DNA from: Bacteroidota bacterium
Lineage (GTDB): Bacteria > Bacteroidota > Bacteroidia > M30B66
Reading direction: 5' to 3'
Assembly: GCA_027490225.1 (NCBI GenBank)
Contig: JAIXYK010000059.1
Coordinates: forward strand, 57,977-121,976
DNA: 64,000 nucleotides
Part shown: positions 27,855 through 38,712 of the stretch, one piece after another
Layout: the number at the start of each line of letters is the position of its first letter
How positions within the stretch are numbered: the stretch's first letter is position 1
The notes under the pieces: model-generated
Seen by the model: only the letters and a program-made list of their open reading frames with translations
The model's database searches: none
Told to the model about the DNA's origin: nothing
Made by a program: the position numbers and the translations under genes

Positions 27855-29234
27855 TTAATGATGAGGTGGATTAGGATTTTCTTTTGTTGATTTTAATATC
27901 GTTTTCAATTCGCTTAATGCAATAACAGGGAAAGTTCTAGCAAAAAGTAAAAAGAAAGTGAAAAATATTCCTATTGTTCCTATAAAAATTCCCACATCAA
28001 CAAAAGTAGGGTGGAACATTGTCCAACTTGATGGTAAGTAATCTCTATGTAATGAAGTTACAATAATTACAAAACGTTCGAACCACATTCCTATGTTTAC
28101 AAAAATTGAGATAATGAATGTTGCAATTAAACTTGTTCTAATCTTTTTAAACCAAAATAATTGAGGAGTAATCACATTACAAGTCATCATTGACCAATAT
28201 GACCACCAATAAGGCCCTGTTGCTCTATTTAAAAATGCATACTGCTCATATTCAACTCCAGAGTACCATGAAACAAATAGTTCAGTTAAATAAGCAACTC
28301 CAACAATAGAACCTGTTAGAATAATAATTTTATTCATTAATTCTACGTGGGTAACTGTAATGTAGTCTTCAAGGTTTAACACTTTACGCATAATTATCAG
28401 AAGTGTTAATACCATCGCAAAGCCTGAGAAAATTGCACCAGCCACAAAATAAGGAGGAAAAATTGTTGTATGCCATCCTGGAATTACAGAAGTAGCAAAG
28501 TCCATCGATACGATTGTATGAACCGACAATACAAGAGGGGTTGAAAGTCCTGCTAATACTAAAGATACTTCTTCAAATCTTGACCATTGTTTTGCAGAAC
28601 CGCTCCATCCAAAACTTAGAATTTTGTATATTCTCCTCATTCTTGGTTTTACTTGTCTATCGCGAATCGTTGCAAAGTCAGGTATTAAACCTGTATACCA
28701 GAATACAAGTGAAACTGTAAAGTATGTAGATATCGCGAACACGTCCCATAATAAAGGGGAATTGAAATTCGCCCACAAAGAACCAAACTGATTTGGTAAC
28801 GGGAAAACCCAGTATGCTACCCAAACTCTTCCCATGTGCATCACAGGGAATAAAGCAGCACAGATTACTGCAAAAATTGTCATCGCTTCTGCAGATCTGT
28901 TGATCGACATTCTCCAGCGTTGACGAAACAATAATAGGATGGCAGAAATTAATGTTCCAGCATGACCGATACCTACCCACCATACGAAATTGGTAATATC
29001 CCATGCCCAACCAACCGTTTTATTTAAACCCCAAACTCCAATTCCAGTTCCAATAGTGTAGGCGAAACAACCTACGCCCCACAAGGCTAAGATAGCCGAA
29101 ATTGTAAATACAACTTTGAATAAGTTATTTGCTTTACCTTCTATTGGTTTAGCAATATCTTCTGTAATCTGGTGGTAAGTCTTCTCTTCTAAAATGAGGG
29201 GCTGTCTTACATTTGCCGTTGAATGATTTTCCAT
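27855..29234 (-). CDS. actC: Alternative complex III quinol-binding membrane subunit ActC (NrfD-like)
   Basis: A 459-residue polytopic NrfD/PsrC-family protein with about ten helices, regarded as the quinol oxidation site of the complex. Conserved stretches include [31 protein letters not shown] and [20 protein letters not shown]. The N-terminal cytosolic segment has the usual [16 protein letters not shown] sequence. It follows actB by 25 bases. Confidence 0.95.
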   Translation of the reverse strand: MENHSTANVRQPLILEEKTYHQITEDIAKPIEGKANNLFKVVFTISAILALWGVGCFAYTIGTGIGVWGLNKTVGWAWDITNFVWWVGIGHAGTLISAILLLFRQRWRMSINRSAEAMTIFAVICAALFPVMHMGRVWVAYWVFPLPNQFGSLWANFNSPLLWDVFAISTYFTVSLVFWYTGLIPDFATIRDRQVKPRMRRIYKILSFGWSGSAKQWSRFEEVSLVLAGLSTPLVLSVHTIVSMDFATSVIPGWHTTIFPPYFVAGAIFSGFAMVLTLLIIMRKVLNLEDYITVTHVELMNKIIILTGSIVGVAYLTELFVSWYSGVEYEQYAFLNRATGPYWWSYWSMMTCNVITPQLFWFKKIRTSLIATFIISIFVNIGMWFERFVIIVTSLHRDYLPSSWTMFHPTFVDVGIFIGTIGIFFTFFLLFARTFPVIALSELKTILKSTKENPNPPHH

Positions 29235-29259
29235 GTGGTCTCTCTTCTTAGCTTATAAA

Positions 29260-32200
29260 TTATGCCTCTTTTGAGGTTTTGTTTCTAATTTTTGTTAGGT
29301 AGAATACTGATGGCTGAACACCAACTTCTTCTAAAAGCTGATATTTACGCTCATTATTCCATGTTTTACGCACTTGCGAATTCATATCATTGAAATCTCC
29401 AAAAGAAATTGCATTTGTAGGACATGATTTTTGGCAAGCTGTTTTAATTGCTCCATCTTTCGGTCTTTCGCTATTTTTCTTAGCTACTAATTTACCAGCT
29501 TGGATTCTTTGAACACACATTGAGCACTTTTCCATTACACCTCGTGAACGAACAGTAACGTCTGGATTTAATACCATTTTACCTAAATCATCATTCATAT
29601 TGAAGTCAAACTGTGCATTCTCATTATATCTGAACCAATTAAATCTTCTTACTTTATATGGACAGTTATTCGCACAATACCTAGTTCCGATACAACGGTT
29701 ATAAGTCATTTGATTCAAGCCTTCTAAACTGTGCGTAGTTGCTAATACCGGACAAACAGTTTCGCAAGGTGCATGATTACAATGCTGACACATAACAGGC
29801 TGAAATACAACTTCAACATTATCGTTTGCTGAAGGAATTTCCATCTTTAAAAACTTATCGATAGCTCCGACACCTTCTTTTTCTGCAACTTCTTCATTCA
29901 TGTCGCTGCTATAGTATCTGTCAATTCGCAACCAATGCATTTCGCGACTTCTTCTCACTTCATCTTTTCCTACTACAGGAACATTGTTTTCTGACGTACA
30001 ACTAACAACACAAGCCCCACAACCAAAACAAGCATTCAAGTCAATTGACATATTCCAGAAATGGTTCTTGTTTTCGAAACTTTCCCAAAGATTCAGTTCT
30101 TTTGGAGCAGCTTTTCCGTCTTTACCTATAGTTTTTAAATTTGTTGCAAGCAATAAATCTTCATTCCCAGCTTTATTATCTTTTTTGTATTCTTCTAAAG
30201 TTGCCTCTTTTACAATTTGACGCCCCATCATTGTGTGGTGGGTTTGCGTTGCAGCTAAGTGATATTTTCCAACACTGCCGCTTAAAGTTGCGCCTGAAGT
30301 TTCACTTTGGAAAGTTCCATTAATAAATTGAGTGAACTTGAAAGCATTTGCGCCAATTCCATTTGCAGTTTTACCTACATTTTCTCTTCCATAACCCACC
30401 GCAATTCCTATTACACCTTTGGCAAGACCAGGTTGCGCTAAAACAGGAAGTGTTAATTTGTTAGAACCAATCGTAACATCTATAATATCTGCTTCTTGCA
30501 CTTGGCCATTAATTGTATTGAATCCTTTATCTTCCATTTCAGAAGGATTCATCAATACATAGTTATCCCAAGTTACTTTTGAAATTGGGTCTGGTAATTC
30601 TTGCAACCAAGGATTATTAGCTTGGTTCCCATTTCCAATTCCTGTTTTCTGATATACAAACACTTCAGTGCCTTTTGCATTAGATGCTGCACTAATTAAT
30701 GCTGCCGCTGAATTCAAATCTGCAATTGGTGCTGATACCTCTGTTACAGGAATTGTTGTAATTTTTATTGTACCTAGATCTTGAGCTATTTGTGCATTAT
30801 TAAGAACAACCCCATCATGCAATGATTTATTCCAAAATGTGGCAAATCCTCCTAGTGTTGCAAATGAAGGATAAAAATTTAATTCCCAGTATTTAGCAAT
30901 ATAGTCATGCGCATTTGTTGTATTGCCTGACCAAATTAAAAGACTTTCTATTGATTGTCTTGTAGAAAATAATGGATTTATTGTTGGTTGTCCAAGAGCC
31001 AAAACTCCTTTTCTAGGGTTAGCATCAGACCATGATTCTAAGTAGTGATTATCTGGAGCAACATATTTACAAACTGCAGTAGTTTCATCTGGTCTATCAG
31101 AAAAAGATAATGATAAATCTACTTTTGAAAGTGCAGCTTTAAATGCCTCACCATTAGGTAGCGTATAAACAGGATTTACTCCATGAATAAATAATGCATC
31201 AACTTTTCCTGCATTCATTTCTGAAACAAGTCCCATTACTGCTGCATCATTTCCTTGTTTTGTAAAATCAGGAGTATCTAAGAAAATTGAATTTCCATAA
31301 GCTCCTAAATGCATATTTATTGCATTGATTACTTGTTGAATAGCGCTGTCATTTATTCCACAAACTACTAAAGCTTTGCCTTTATTCTTATTCAGTTCAG
31401 AAGCAATTTCGGAAATGATTGCATCTTTTTTATCCAAAGATTTTGTAGATAGAGATGAACCAGTTAGTTTATTGTAAAGAGAAACAACAGCCGAACCAAT
31501 TTGAGAAGGTTTTAAAACAACTCTTTTATCAGCATTTGCACCTGTAACAGAAAGATTACTTTCAATTTGAAGGTGTCTAGACATTTTTTTGTCTTCTACA
31601 TTTACTTTTCTTGTAGAACTTAATTGTCTTGCATGTTCAATTGGAGATAACCAGTTTGCCAAGAAGTCGCATGAAATTCCTAAAACAACTTCAGCTTTGC
31701 TAAAGTCATATGTTGGAATAACTGCTTTCCCGAAAGATGCATTATTTGCAATACTTATTGCATTGTATGAGATAGCATCATATGTTACAACTTGGGCTGT
31801 TGGATACTTGGTTGTGAATTCTGCAACTGCTGCCTTTTGCGAAGGACTGATTATAGTTGAAGTTAAAATTCTTATCGCTCCAGAGCCTGCAGCTATATCA
31901 TTTAATTTGCCTGAAACAGCTGAATCTAATGATTTCCAATCACTTTCTTTACCAGATATTTGAGGCGCTTTGTAGCGTGAACTATCATACAAAGACAAAA
32001 CAGAAGCACCAATTCTTGCATGTGATCCTCCGTTACTTATTGGACAAAGGTCATTTCCTTCAATAAAGATAGGTCTGCCTTCTCTTGTTTTAACTATAAC
32101 ACCTGAATAATCATTCCCATCCCAATAAGTTGATGCATAGAAATTTGCAACTCCTGGTAAAATTTCTTCTGGTTTATTTAAATAAGGTATTGCTTTTCTT

Positions 32201-32418
32201 ACTGGAGTTTCACAAGCAGCAAGTGATGCAGCAGTGACACTAAAACCTAAGAATTTTAAGAAGTCACGACGATTCGTTGAAGTATCAACAATAGAATCGT
32301 TACCTAAGAATTCATCAACAGGTAAATCTTCGATAAATTCATTATTTTTCGATTGAAGGAACTCAGGTGTTGCCTTTAATTCTTCTATACCTTTCCAGTA
32401 TTTCTTCGTATTGCTCAT
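29260..32418 (-). CDS. actB: Alternative complex III iron-sulfur subunit ActB (molybdopterin-oxidoreductase-like)
   Basis: Large periplasmic subunit of 1,052 residues. A twin-arginine signal lies about residues 49-70 (RRDFLKFLGFSVTAASLAAC), after a roughly 48-residue leader beginning MSNTKKYWKGIEEL. A molybdopterin-oxidoreductase-like domain without visible cofactor ligands fills about 70-770. The C-terminal ferredoxin domain has four cysteine sets: CFGCGACVVSC, CQHCNHAPCETVCP, CIGTRYCANNCP and CSMCVQR with a later CQKSCP, as needed for three 4Fe-4S clusters and one 3Fe-4S. It transfers electrons from ActC to the ActA hemes. Confidence 0.95.
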   Translation of the reverse strand: MSNTKKYWKGIEELKATPEFLQSKNNEFIEDLPVDEFLGNDSIVDTSTNRRDFLKFLGFSVTAASLAACETPVRKAIPYLNKPEEILPGVANFYASTYWDGNDYSGVIVKTREGRPIFIEGNDLCPISNGGSHARIGASVLSLYDSSRYKAPQISGKESDWKSLDSAVSGKLNDIAAGSGAIRILTSTIISPSQKAAVAEFTTKYPTAQVVTYDAISYNAISIANNASFGKAVIPTYDFSKAEVVLGISCDFLANWLSPIEHARQLSSTRKVNVEDKKMSRHLQIESNLSVTGANADKRVVLKPSQIGSAVVSLYNKLTGSSLSTKSLDKKDAIISEIASELNKNKGKALVVCGINDSAIQQVINAINMHLGAYGNSIFLDTPDFTKQGNDAAVMGLVSEMNAGKVDALFIHGVNPVYTLPNGEAFKAALSKVDLSLSFSDRPDETTAVCKYVAPDNHYLESWSDANPRKGVLALGQPTINPLFSTRQSIESLLIWSGNTTNAHDYIAKYWELNFYPSFATLGGFATFWNKSLHDGVVLNNAQIAQDLGTIKITTIPVTEVSAPIADLNSAAALISAASNAKGTEVFVYQKTGIGNGNQANNPWLQELPDPISKVTWDNYVLMNPSEMEDKGFNTINGQVQEADIIDVTIGSNKLTLPVLAQPGLAKGVIGIAVGYGRENVGKTANGIGANAFKFTQFINGTFQSETSGATLSGSVGKYHLAATQTHHTMMGRQIVKEATLEEYKKDNKAGNEDLLLATNLKTIGKDGKAAPKELNLWESFENKNHFWNMSIDLNACFGCGACVVSCTSENNVPVVGKDEVRRSREMHWLRIDRYYSSDMNEEVAEKEGVGAIDKFLKMEIPSANDNVEVVFQPVMCQHCNHAPCETVCPVLATTHSLEGLNQMTYNRCIGTRYCANNCPYKVRRFNWFRYNENAQFDFNMNDDLGKMVLNPDVTVRSRGVMEKCSMCVQRIQAGKLVAKKNSERPKDGAIKTACQKSCPTNAISFGDFNDMNSQVRKTWNNERKYQLLEEVGVQPSVFYLTKIRNKTSKEA

Positions 32419-32449
32419 ACTTCGTAATTCCTGTTGTTTATACTTTTTA

Positions 32450-33703
32450 TTAATAATGACATTTAGAGCATTCTAATCCACCGATTTTTTCAACGGTAAA
32501 TTTGTCGCCTTTTTTGTATTTTGGATCGTTCACAAATTTCTTATGTAAATCCTCGTAATACTTATTGTCTTTAAATGCAACTTCTGTTTCTCTGTGACAG
32601 TTTATACACCAGCCCATTGTAAGTGGTGAGTATTGTTTTACAACTTCCATAGAGTCAACTGGACCATGGCATTGTGTACATTCTATTTTACCAACTTTTA
32701 CGTGCTGGCTATGGTTAAAATAGGCATGATCAGGCAAACTATGAACTCTGATCCATTCAATTGGTTTTTGGTTGGTGCCGTATTTTCTAGTTTCAGGATT
32801 ATAGTCTAGTGCCGCATAAATCTTCCCGATTTCTTCTTTACCATATGTTGGACCTTCTTGAATGTAGGCATGACAATTCATACATACGTTTGCTGATGGA
32901 ATGTTGGCATGCTTTGATTTTTCAACTCCACTGTGACAGTAAACACATGCAATTTGATTATCTCCAGCATGCAATTTGTGCGAAAACTTGATAGGTTGCT
33001 CAGGAGCATAATCGGTATAAACACCAACTCCTAATAATCCATCCCAACCTTGCTTAAGAACCCAAATAACAGCGAATAAACCAATAATTGCTACTAGCTT
33101 TTTGTTGTTTGATGCCCAGTATCTGAAACTTTGTAGCGGGGTTCTTTCAGGTTTTGGAACTACAACAATTCCTTTCTTATCATTTAATAATGCTTCTAAT
33201 GATTTTTTAACTGTTGATAGAACAAATATCAAAACTGATAGTAATACACCTATTCCTAGCAGTATATACATAGTATTGTTTGATTCTGCGGGAGCATTTT
33301 GTACTACACCATCTTTATTATCTGTTGGTGTAGTAGGAACTGGTGCATCACCACCTTTATCAGCCCAATCAATAACCGCTATAATTTCAGCATCACTCAG
33401 TGCTTGAGCAGGCATTACAGACTGACCATAATCATTATACAACTTAGTTGCATAAGCATCACCTGTTTTTAAAAACTCTGTAGAATTTTTAACCCAAGCA
33501 ATTAATTTTGTTTGGTCAGGCCATCTCGATTTAATTCCAAGTAAACCTGGACCAACAAGTTTCGCGGCTGTTGGTTTGTGACACGATGCGCAATTACCCT
33601 TGAATAATTTTGCTGCATCCTGCGAATAAGATACGGTTGATGTAACTAAAATGGTAAAAAGAATTACCAATAATTTTTGAATGCTTGCTTTTATATGGCG
33701 CAT
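32450..33703 (-). CDS. actA: Alternative complex III multiheme cytochrome ActA with extra N-terminal monoheme domain
   Basis: A 417-residue membrane cytochrome with six CxxCH motifs, at residues 38, 253, 274, 342, 366 and 412. The first (CASCH, with candidate ligand Met97 in SVMPAQ) belongs to a separate class I cytochrome c domain behind the signal peptide. Two hydrophobic segments (about 144-164, 203-217) link it to the pentaheme ActA domain. The start is the ATG at 33703; a TTG at 33724 is rejected. It is first in the ActABCDEF order. Confidence 0.93.
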   Translation of the reverse strand: MRHIKASIQKLLVILFTILVTSTVSYSQDAAKLFKGNCASCHKPTAAKLVGPGLLGIKSRWPDQTKLIAWVKNSTEFLKTGDAYATKLYNDYGQSVMPAQALSDAEIIAVIDWADKGGDAPVPTTPTDNKDGVVQNAPAESNNTMYILLGIGVLLSVLIFVLSTVKKSLEALLNDKKGIVVVPKPERTPLQSFRYWASNNKKLVAIIGLFAVIWVLKQGWDGLLGVGVYTDYAPEQPIKFSHKLHAGDNQIACVYCHSGVEKSKHANIPSANVCMNCHAYIQEGPTYGKEEIGKIYAALDYNPETRKYGTNQKPIEWIRVHSLPDHAYFNHSQHVKVGKIECTQCHGPVDSMEVVKQYSPLTMGWCINCHRETEVAFKDNKYYEDLHKKFVNDPKYKKGDKFTVEKIGGLECSKCHY

Positions 33704-33746
33704 ATACTGCAAAGTTTGAAACAACTTAAGTCTCTTTTGACGGCTG

Positions 33747-33754
33747 CAAATTTA
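33747..33754 (-). promoter_or_regulatory. -7 promoter box for the Act operon
   Basis: On the minus strand the bases read TAAATTTG, matching TAnnTTTG, and would give a leader of about 37 bases before actA. No -33 TTG stands at the normal distance. Confidence 0.4.
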
Positions 33755-33943
33755 ATTTTTAACCTTTTCCATTTTGATTTTTTTTAACATTATTTATAAT
33801 TTAGAATGATTCTAAATAATGTTATCGTAATTACTTTGTTTTTCCTCATTTCCTCGTTTGTGTAAGTTGCTGTAAATTATAATTTTAAATCCTCTTTGAT
33901 AGATTTAAGAAAATGAAATGAATTTTAAAAGACATTTTTAAAT

Positions 33944-33951
33944 TAGATTTG
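33944..33951 (+). promoter_or_regulatory. -7 promoter box for the SPOR protein gene
   Basis: TAGATTTG matches TAnnTTTG and lies 17 bases before the ATG at 33968. No TTG is seen at -33. Confidence 0.4.
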
Positions 33952-33967
33952 TATCCTAATTAAATCC

Positions 33968-34378
33968 ATGAATATGAGGTTAAGGTTCGTCTTTTTAGTC
34001 TTAATATGCTATTTGCAAACAAATATGAGCGCGCAAATAGACTCAACACTTGAAGGGAAATTAATATTTCAAACAGATCAAGGCTTTAATGAATTAGTTG
34101 AGAAGTATAAAAAAATGAATTACAGTTCATCAACAATTGATGGATATAGAGTTCAAATTTCTACTGATGCGGGTAATAATGCAAAAGATCTTTCTAATAA
34201 AGTGCTTCAAGAATTCAAAGCCACATTTTCAGATGTACCTGCATACATCACGTACCAGCAGCCAAATTTTAAAGTAAGGTGTGGTAACTTTAGAAATAAA
34301 GCCGAAGCTAGAAAACTACAAAAAAGAATCGCTTACTTGTATCCAAGCGCATTTATAGTGAAAGATGCAATAAATTAA
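33968..34378 (+). CDS. Exported SPOR-domain protein
   Basis: A 136-residue protein with a signal peptide (MNMRLRFVFLVLICYLQTNM, cut near SAQ). A C-terminal SPOR domain spans about residues 58-133 (YRVQISTDAGNN, VRCGNFRNKAEARKLQKR, PSAFIV). SPOR domains bind denuded septal glycan strands, so it is probably a periplasmic cell-wall or division-site protein. It stands alone between the Act operon and the converging infB gene, ending 5 bases from the infB stop. Confidence 0.85.
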   Translation: MNMRLRFVFLVLICYLQTNMSAQIDSTLEGKLIFQTDQGFNELVEKYKKMNYSSSTIDGYRVQISTDAGNNAKDLSNKVLQEFKATFSDVPAYITYQQPNFKVRCGNFRNKAEARKLQKRIAYLYPSAFIVKDAIN

Positions 34379-34383
34379 GATAA

Positions 34384-37300
34384 TTAAATCTTCTTCTTAA
34401 TCTCAACACTTTCATATCCTTCAATGATATCGCCCATTTTAATGTCATTAAAGTTGTTAATGTTTAACCCGCATTCATAACCAGTAGCAACTTCTTTTAC
34501 ATCATCTTTAAATCGTTTAAGTGAACCAAGTTCGCCTGAATAAACCACGATTCCATCACGAATTAACCTGATTTTTGTATTTCTAGTTATTTTACCGTCT
34601 AACACATAGCAACCTGCAACTGTGCCAACTTTAGTGATTTTGAATACATCTCTTACTTCAACATTACAAACAATTTTTTCTTCAAATTCTGGAGCTAACA
34701 TTCCCTCCATTGCAAGTTTTATTTCTTCTATTGCATCATAAATGATTGAATAGAATCGCATGTCAATTTCTTCATTTTCAGCTAATTTTCTAGCAGAAGC
34801 GCTTGGTCTAACTTGGAATCCAATTATAATTGCATTTGAAGCAGTTGCGAGTAACACATCTGATTCTGTAACCTGACCTACAGATTTGTGGATAATATTT
34901 ACCTGTATTTTCTCAGTTGATAGTTTTAACAATGAATCTGACAATGCCTCAACAGAACCATCCACATCACCCTTAACAATTATATTCAACTCTTTGAAAT
35001 CACCTATCGCAATCCTTCTTCCAATTTCATCAAGCGTAATATGTTTATGTGTTCGAATACCTTGTTCGCGCTGCAATTGTTGACGTTTATTAGCGATTTC
35101 ACGTGCTTCTCGTTCATCAGCCATTACATTAAACTTATCTCCAGATGAAGGTGCTCCGCTCATTCCTAACATTTGCACAGCAATAGATGGACCTGCTAAT
35201 TTGGTAGGCACTCCTCTTTCATTAAATAATGCTTTAACCCTTCCACTATTTGGACCTGCTAAAACAACATCTCCAATTTTTAAAGTTCCAGCCTGTATAA
35301 GTAAAGTAGTAACATAACCTCTTCCTTTATCTAAAGAAGATTCTATAACAGTTCCAAATGCTCTTTTATTTGGATTGGCTTTTAAATCCAATAATTCAGC
35401 TTCAAGAAGAACCTTTTCTAACAACAAATCTATATTCTTACCAGATTTTGCTGCAATTTCTTGGCATTGGTATTTCCCACCCCAATCTTCCACCAAGATA
35501 TTCATATTCGCTAGTTGTTCCTTGATTTTTTCAGGATTAGCTCCTGGTTTATCAATTTTATTGATTGCAAAAACTAAAGGAACTTGAGCTGCTTGAGCGT
35601 GATTTATTGCTTCAATTGTTTGAGGCATCACACTATCATCTGCAGCAATTACTATAATTGCAACGTCAGTAACTTGAGCTCCACGCGCACGCATTGCTGT
35701 AAAAGCTTCGTGGCCGGGAGTATCTAGAAACGTTATTTTCTTTCCTGTATCAGTTGTAACATTGTAGGCACCTATATGTTGAGTGATTCCGCCGGCTTCT
35801 CCACCAATTACATTTGTTTTTCTTATGTAATCTAGCAAAGAAGTTTTTCCATGATCCACGTGGCCCATCACAGTTACAATTGGGGGCCTTGGTAGAATAT
35901 CTTCTTCAGCGTCTTCTTCTTCTTTAATTGCCTCTTGAACTTCAACACTTACAAATTCTACTCTGTAGCCAAATTCTTCTGCAACAATAGTTAAAGTTTC
36001 TGCATCTAATCGTTGATTTATAGAAACAAATAAACCAAGAGACATACAAGTTGAAATAATCTCATTTACTGAAATGTTCATCATTTTTGATAACTCATTC
36101 GCAGAAACGAATTCCGTTACTTTAATTATCTTTTCAACTCCTTCTTGTTCTTCGGCTTCTAATGCTGCGCGGAAATCTTCACGTTTTTGTTTTCTATGTT
36201 TTGAAGATTTAGATTTTTGTTTTCCTTGGCTCAGTCTTGCAAGGGTTTCTTTTATTTGTTTCTGAACTTCTTCTTCCGTTAACGCTACTTTTGGAGCGGC
36301 GCTTGGCCTATTTTGCCCACCACCTGGTCTATTATTATTTGGGCGATTATTATTACCTTGATTATTATTTTGAGGTCTATTTCCTCCTCCAGCAGTATTA
36401 GGTTGATTTACTGTTTGATTCTGAACTGGAGTTGTTCCAGCTGCTGGTTCAATTCTCTTCCTTTTCTTTTTATTGTTTCCAACACTTTGACCAGATGAAG
36501 ATGCTATTGGTTTTTTAGGAGGATCTGGAGCTAATACAATAGTTCTTAAAACTGTTGGTCCTTCTAATTTCTTTCTTTCTGCTCGATAAAGACCTTCTTC
36601 AGGCTTTTCTGTTTGGTCTATTGATGAGGATGAATCTAGATTATCAGCAGATTTTGGTTTTTCTGGAGACGGAATTTCTTCGACAACAGCTTGAGATTCA
36701 GCGGTAATTTCTATTGGAGTTAGTTTTACTTCTTCCTTCTGAACTTTTTGACTCTCAACTATTTCAACAATTTCTTCCTTTTTTATTTCTTCAACAGGGT
36801 TTGAAACTTCCTGTTGCTTTGGTTTTTTGCCTTTGTTTTTTGAAAAAGCATCTAAATCGATTTTGCCAATTACTTTAATTTGATTCCCTTCGGGCACGTT
36901 TGAAACAATCTCAGGAGCAGCTTCTTCAATTTTTTCTTCAATAATTTGAGCCGGTTTAATTACCTCTTCTTCAACAATTACAGGTGTTTCTTTAACTTCA
37001 GGAACCTGAGCTTTTATTTCTTCAATAACTGGAGTTTTTAAAACCTCTAATGATGGCTCAACTGGTTTTGGCTTTTCAATTTTGGCTTTTGATTGATCAA
37101 TAGCACCAAGATTCTTAACTAAAATCTCTTCCGGTTCATTGTCTGATTCTTCATGTCTATGAGATGTCTGGTTTTCATCTAATACAATCGTTTCTCTTTT
37201 GAGACGTGTTTGACTAATTTTTTTAGACTCTTCTTTAACACTTTTTTCAGCACCATACTCCTTTAACAAAAGAGAATACATGTCGTCGCTAATTTTTGAA

Positions 37301-37416
37301 TTGCGATTCACATCTTCAAACCCTTTAGCAGTAAGGTAATCTGTTAAAGTTTGAACTCCGACATTTAATTCGGTAGCTACTTTGCTTATTCTTCTTATTT
37401 GTTGTGCGTCAGACAT
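34384..37416 (-). CDS. infB: Translation initiation factor IF-2
   Basis: GTPase that places initiator tRNA on the ribosome. The G domain has GHVDHGKT (518-525), DTPGHE (565-570) and NKID (619-622), followed by the usual domains II to IV. The 500-residue N-terminal part starts with a winged-helix motif ([18 protein letters not shown]). It then runs through a very acidic Glu/Pro/Val region and an Asn/Gly/Pro-rich tract (about 340-370) before a second IF2_N segment (about 433-475). Total length 1,010 is large. It ends the rimP-nusA-infB operon. Confidence 0.97.
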   Translation of the reverse strand: MSDAQQIRRISKVATELNVGVQTLTDYLTAKGFEDVNRNSKISDDMYSLLLKEYGAEKSVKEESKKISQTRLKRETIVLDENQTSHRHEESDNEPEEILVKNLGAIDQSKAKIEKPKPVEPSLEVLKTPVIEEIKAQVPEVKETPVIVEEEVIKPAQIIEEKIEEAAPEIVSNVPEGNQIKVIGKIDLDAFSKNKGKKPKQQEVSNPVEEIKKEEIVEIVESQKVQKEEVKLTPIEITAESQAVVEEIPSPEKPKSADNLDSSSSIDQTEKPEEGLYRAERKKLEGPTVLRTIVLAPDPPKKPIASSSGQSVGNNKKKRKRIEPAAGTTPVQNQTVNQPNTAGGGNRPQNNNQGNNNRPNNNRPGGGQNRPSAAPKVALTEEEVQKQIKETLARLSQGKQKSKSSKHRKQKREDFRAALEAEEQEGVEKIIKVTEFVSANELSKMMNISVNEIISTCMSLGLFVSINQRLDAETLTIVAEEFGYRVEFVSVEVQEAIKEEEDAEEDILPRPPIVTVMGHVDHGKTSLLDYIRKTNVIGGEAGGITQHIGAYNVTTDTGKKITFLDTPGHEAFTAMRARGAQVTDVAIIVIAADDSVMPQTIEAINHAQAAQVPLVFAINKIDKPGANPEKIKEQLANMNILVEDWGGKYQCQEIAAKSGKNIDLLLEKVLLEAELLDLKANPNKRAFGTVIESSLDKGRGYVTTLLIQAGTLKIGDVVLAGPNSGRVKALFNERGVPTKLAGPSIAVQMLGMSGAPSSGDKFNVMADEREAREIANKRQQLQREQGIRTHKHITLDEIGRRIAIGDFKELNIIVKGDVDGSVEALSDSLLKLSTEKIQVNIIHKSVGQVTESDVLLATASNAIIIGFQVRPSASARKLAENEEIDMRFYSIIYDAIEEIKLAMEGMLAPEFEEKIVCNVEVRDVFKITKVGTVAGCYVLDGKITRNTKIRLIRDGIVVYSGELGSLKRFKDDVKEVATGYECGLNINNFNDIKMGDIIEGYESVEIKKKI

Positions 37417-37459
37417 TTATTTTTGTTAAATCGTTTTTAATTGAACCTTTACGTTTTCA

Positions 37460-38695
37460 TTATTCAAACTCAGCACGTAAAATTCGCATTACTTCTTTTA
37501 TTGTTTCCTCTTCTAAATCGGTTCTTTTAACTAAGTCTTCTACAGGAAGTTCAAGAACACTTTTCGCAGTATCACAACCTACATTTTTCAATTCATCTAG
37601 AATCCAGCTATCAATTTCATCTGCAAATTCTTCCAAATCAACATCTTCACTATCAAGTTCAGAATCTCTGTAAACATCAATTTCATAACCCGTTAGCTTG
37701 CTGGCTAACTTAATATTTAATCCTCCCTTACCAATTGCAAGAGAAACTTGATCTGGTTTTAAATAAACATCGGCTCTTTTTGTTGCTTCATCTATTTTAA
37801 TGGATGAAATCTTTGCTGGACTAAGCGCTCTTGTAATGTAAAGTGTATTGTTTACAGTGTAATTTATCACATCAATATTTTCGTTTCTTAACTCACGAAC
37901 AATTCCATGAATTCTAGAACCTTTCATTCCAACGCAAGCTCCAACTGGATCAATTCTGTCGTCATAACTTTCAACTGCAACTTTTGCTCTAACTCCAGGT
38001 TCTCTGACAATTTTCTTGATGGTGATTAAACCATCAAAAACTTCAGGAACTTCTTGTTCGAAAAGCTTTTCTAAAAATACAGGAGACGTTCTGGATAAAA
38101 TAATTTGAGGGGTTCCATTTTTCATTTCTACTCTTAAAACTACTGCTCTTAAATTTTCTCCCTTTTTGAAAAAGTCAGTTGGTATTTGTTCTGTTTTTGG
38201 TAAAACAAGTTCGTTTCCTTCTTCATCAATGATTAAGACTTCTTTTTTCCAAACTTGGTAAATTTCTCCACCAACCACATCTCCAACTCTATCTTTGTAC
38301 TTTTTATAGACACCATCTTTTTCGAGCTCTGTAATTCTTGCAACGAGGTTTTGCCTAAAAGCTAAAACAGCTCTTCTTCCAAAGTCATTTAATTTAACTT
38401 CTTCCGAAACTTCTTCACCAACTTCAAAGTCAGGTTCAATTTTAACTGCCTCAGAATAACCAATTTGTTTATTCTCGTCTTCTATCTCTCCATCTTCAAC
38501 AATTTCGCGGTTTCTCCAAACTTCTAAATCACCCTTGTCTATATTAATGATAATGTCAAAGTTCTCATCAGAACCGTATTTTTTAATAATCATATTGCGA
38601 AAAACATCTTCTAATATGCCCATCATAGTGGCCCTATCAATGTTTTTAAATTCCTTGAATTCTGCAAAAGATTCGATGAGTGCTGCGTGTTCCAT
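37460..38695 (-). CDS. nusA: Transcription termination/antitermination factor NusA
   Basis: RNA-polymerase-binding factor that controls pausing, termination and antitermination. The 411 residues show the N-terminal RNAP-binding domain, an S1 domain (about 135-200, GDVVGGEIYQVWKKEVLII), and two KH domains including VGACVGMKGSRIHGIVREL and LAIGKGGLNIKLASKLTG. The C-terminal 60 residues are a short helix-hairpin-helix-like region (VGCDTAKSVLELPVEDLV) in place of the two acidic repeats of E. coli NusA. The gene is 17 bases after rimP. Confidence 0.96.
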   Translation of the reverse strand: MEHAALIESFAEFKEFKNIDRATMMGILEDVFRNMIIKKYGSDENFDIIINIDKGDLEVWRNREIVEDGEIEDENKQIGYSEAVKIEPDFEVGEEVSEEVKLNDFGRRAVLAFRQNLVARITELEKDGVYKKYKDRVGDVVGGEIYQVWKKEVLIIDEEGNELVLPKTEQIPTDFFKKGENLRAVVLRVEMKNGTPQIILSRTSPVFLEKLFEQEVPEVFDGLITIKKIVREPGVRAKVAVESYDDRIDPVGACVGMKGSRIHGIVRELRNENIDVINYTVNNTLYITRALSPAKISSIKIDEATKRADVYLKPDQVSLAIGKGGLNIKLASKLTGYEIDVYRDSELDSEDVDLEEFADEIDSWILDELKNVGCDTAKSVLELPVEDLVKRTDLEEETIKEVMRILRAEFE

Positions 38696-38712
38696 TTCTT
38701 AAAGTGAATAAA

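Noticed and set aside
28678..29010. Second minus-strand frame inside actC
   Set aside because: Overlaps the ActC frame completely; the NrfD-like protein is clearly the real product.
31589..31963. Plus-strand reading frame of 124 codons inside actB
   Set aside because: Antisense to a well-supported gene, with no own promoter or family features.
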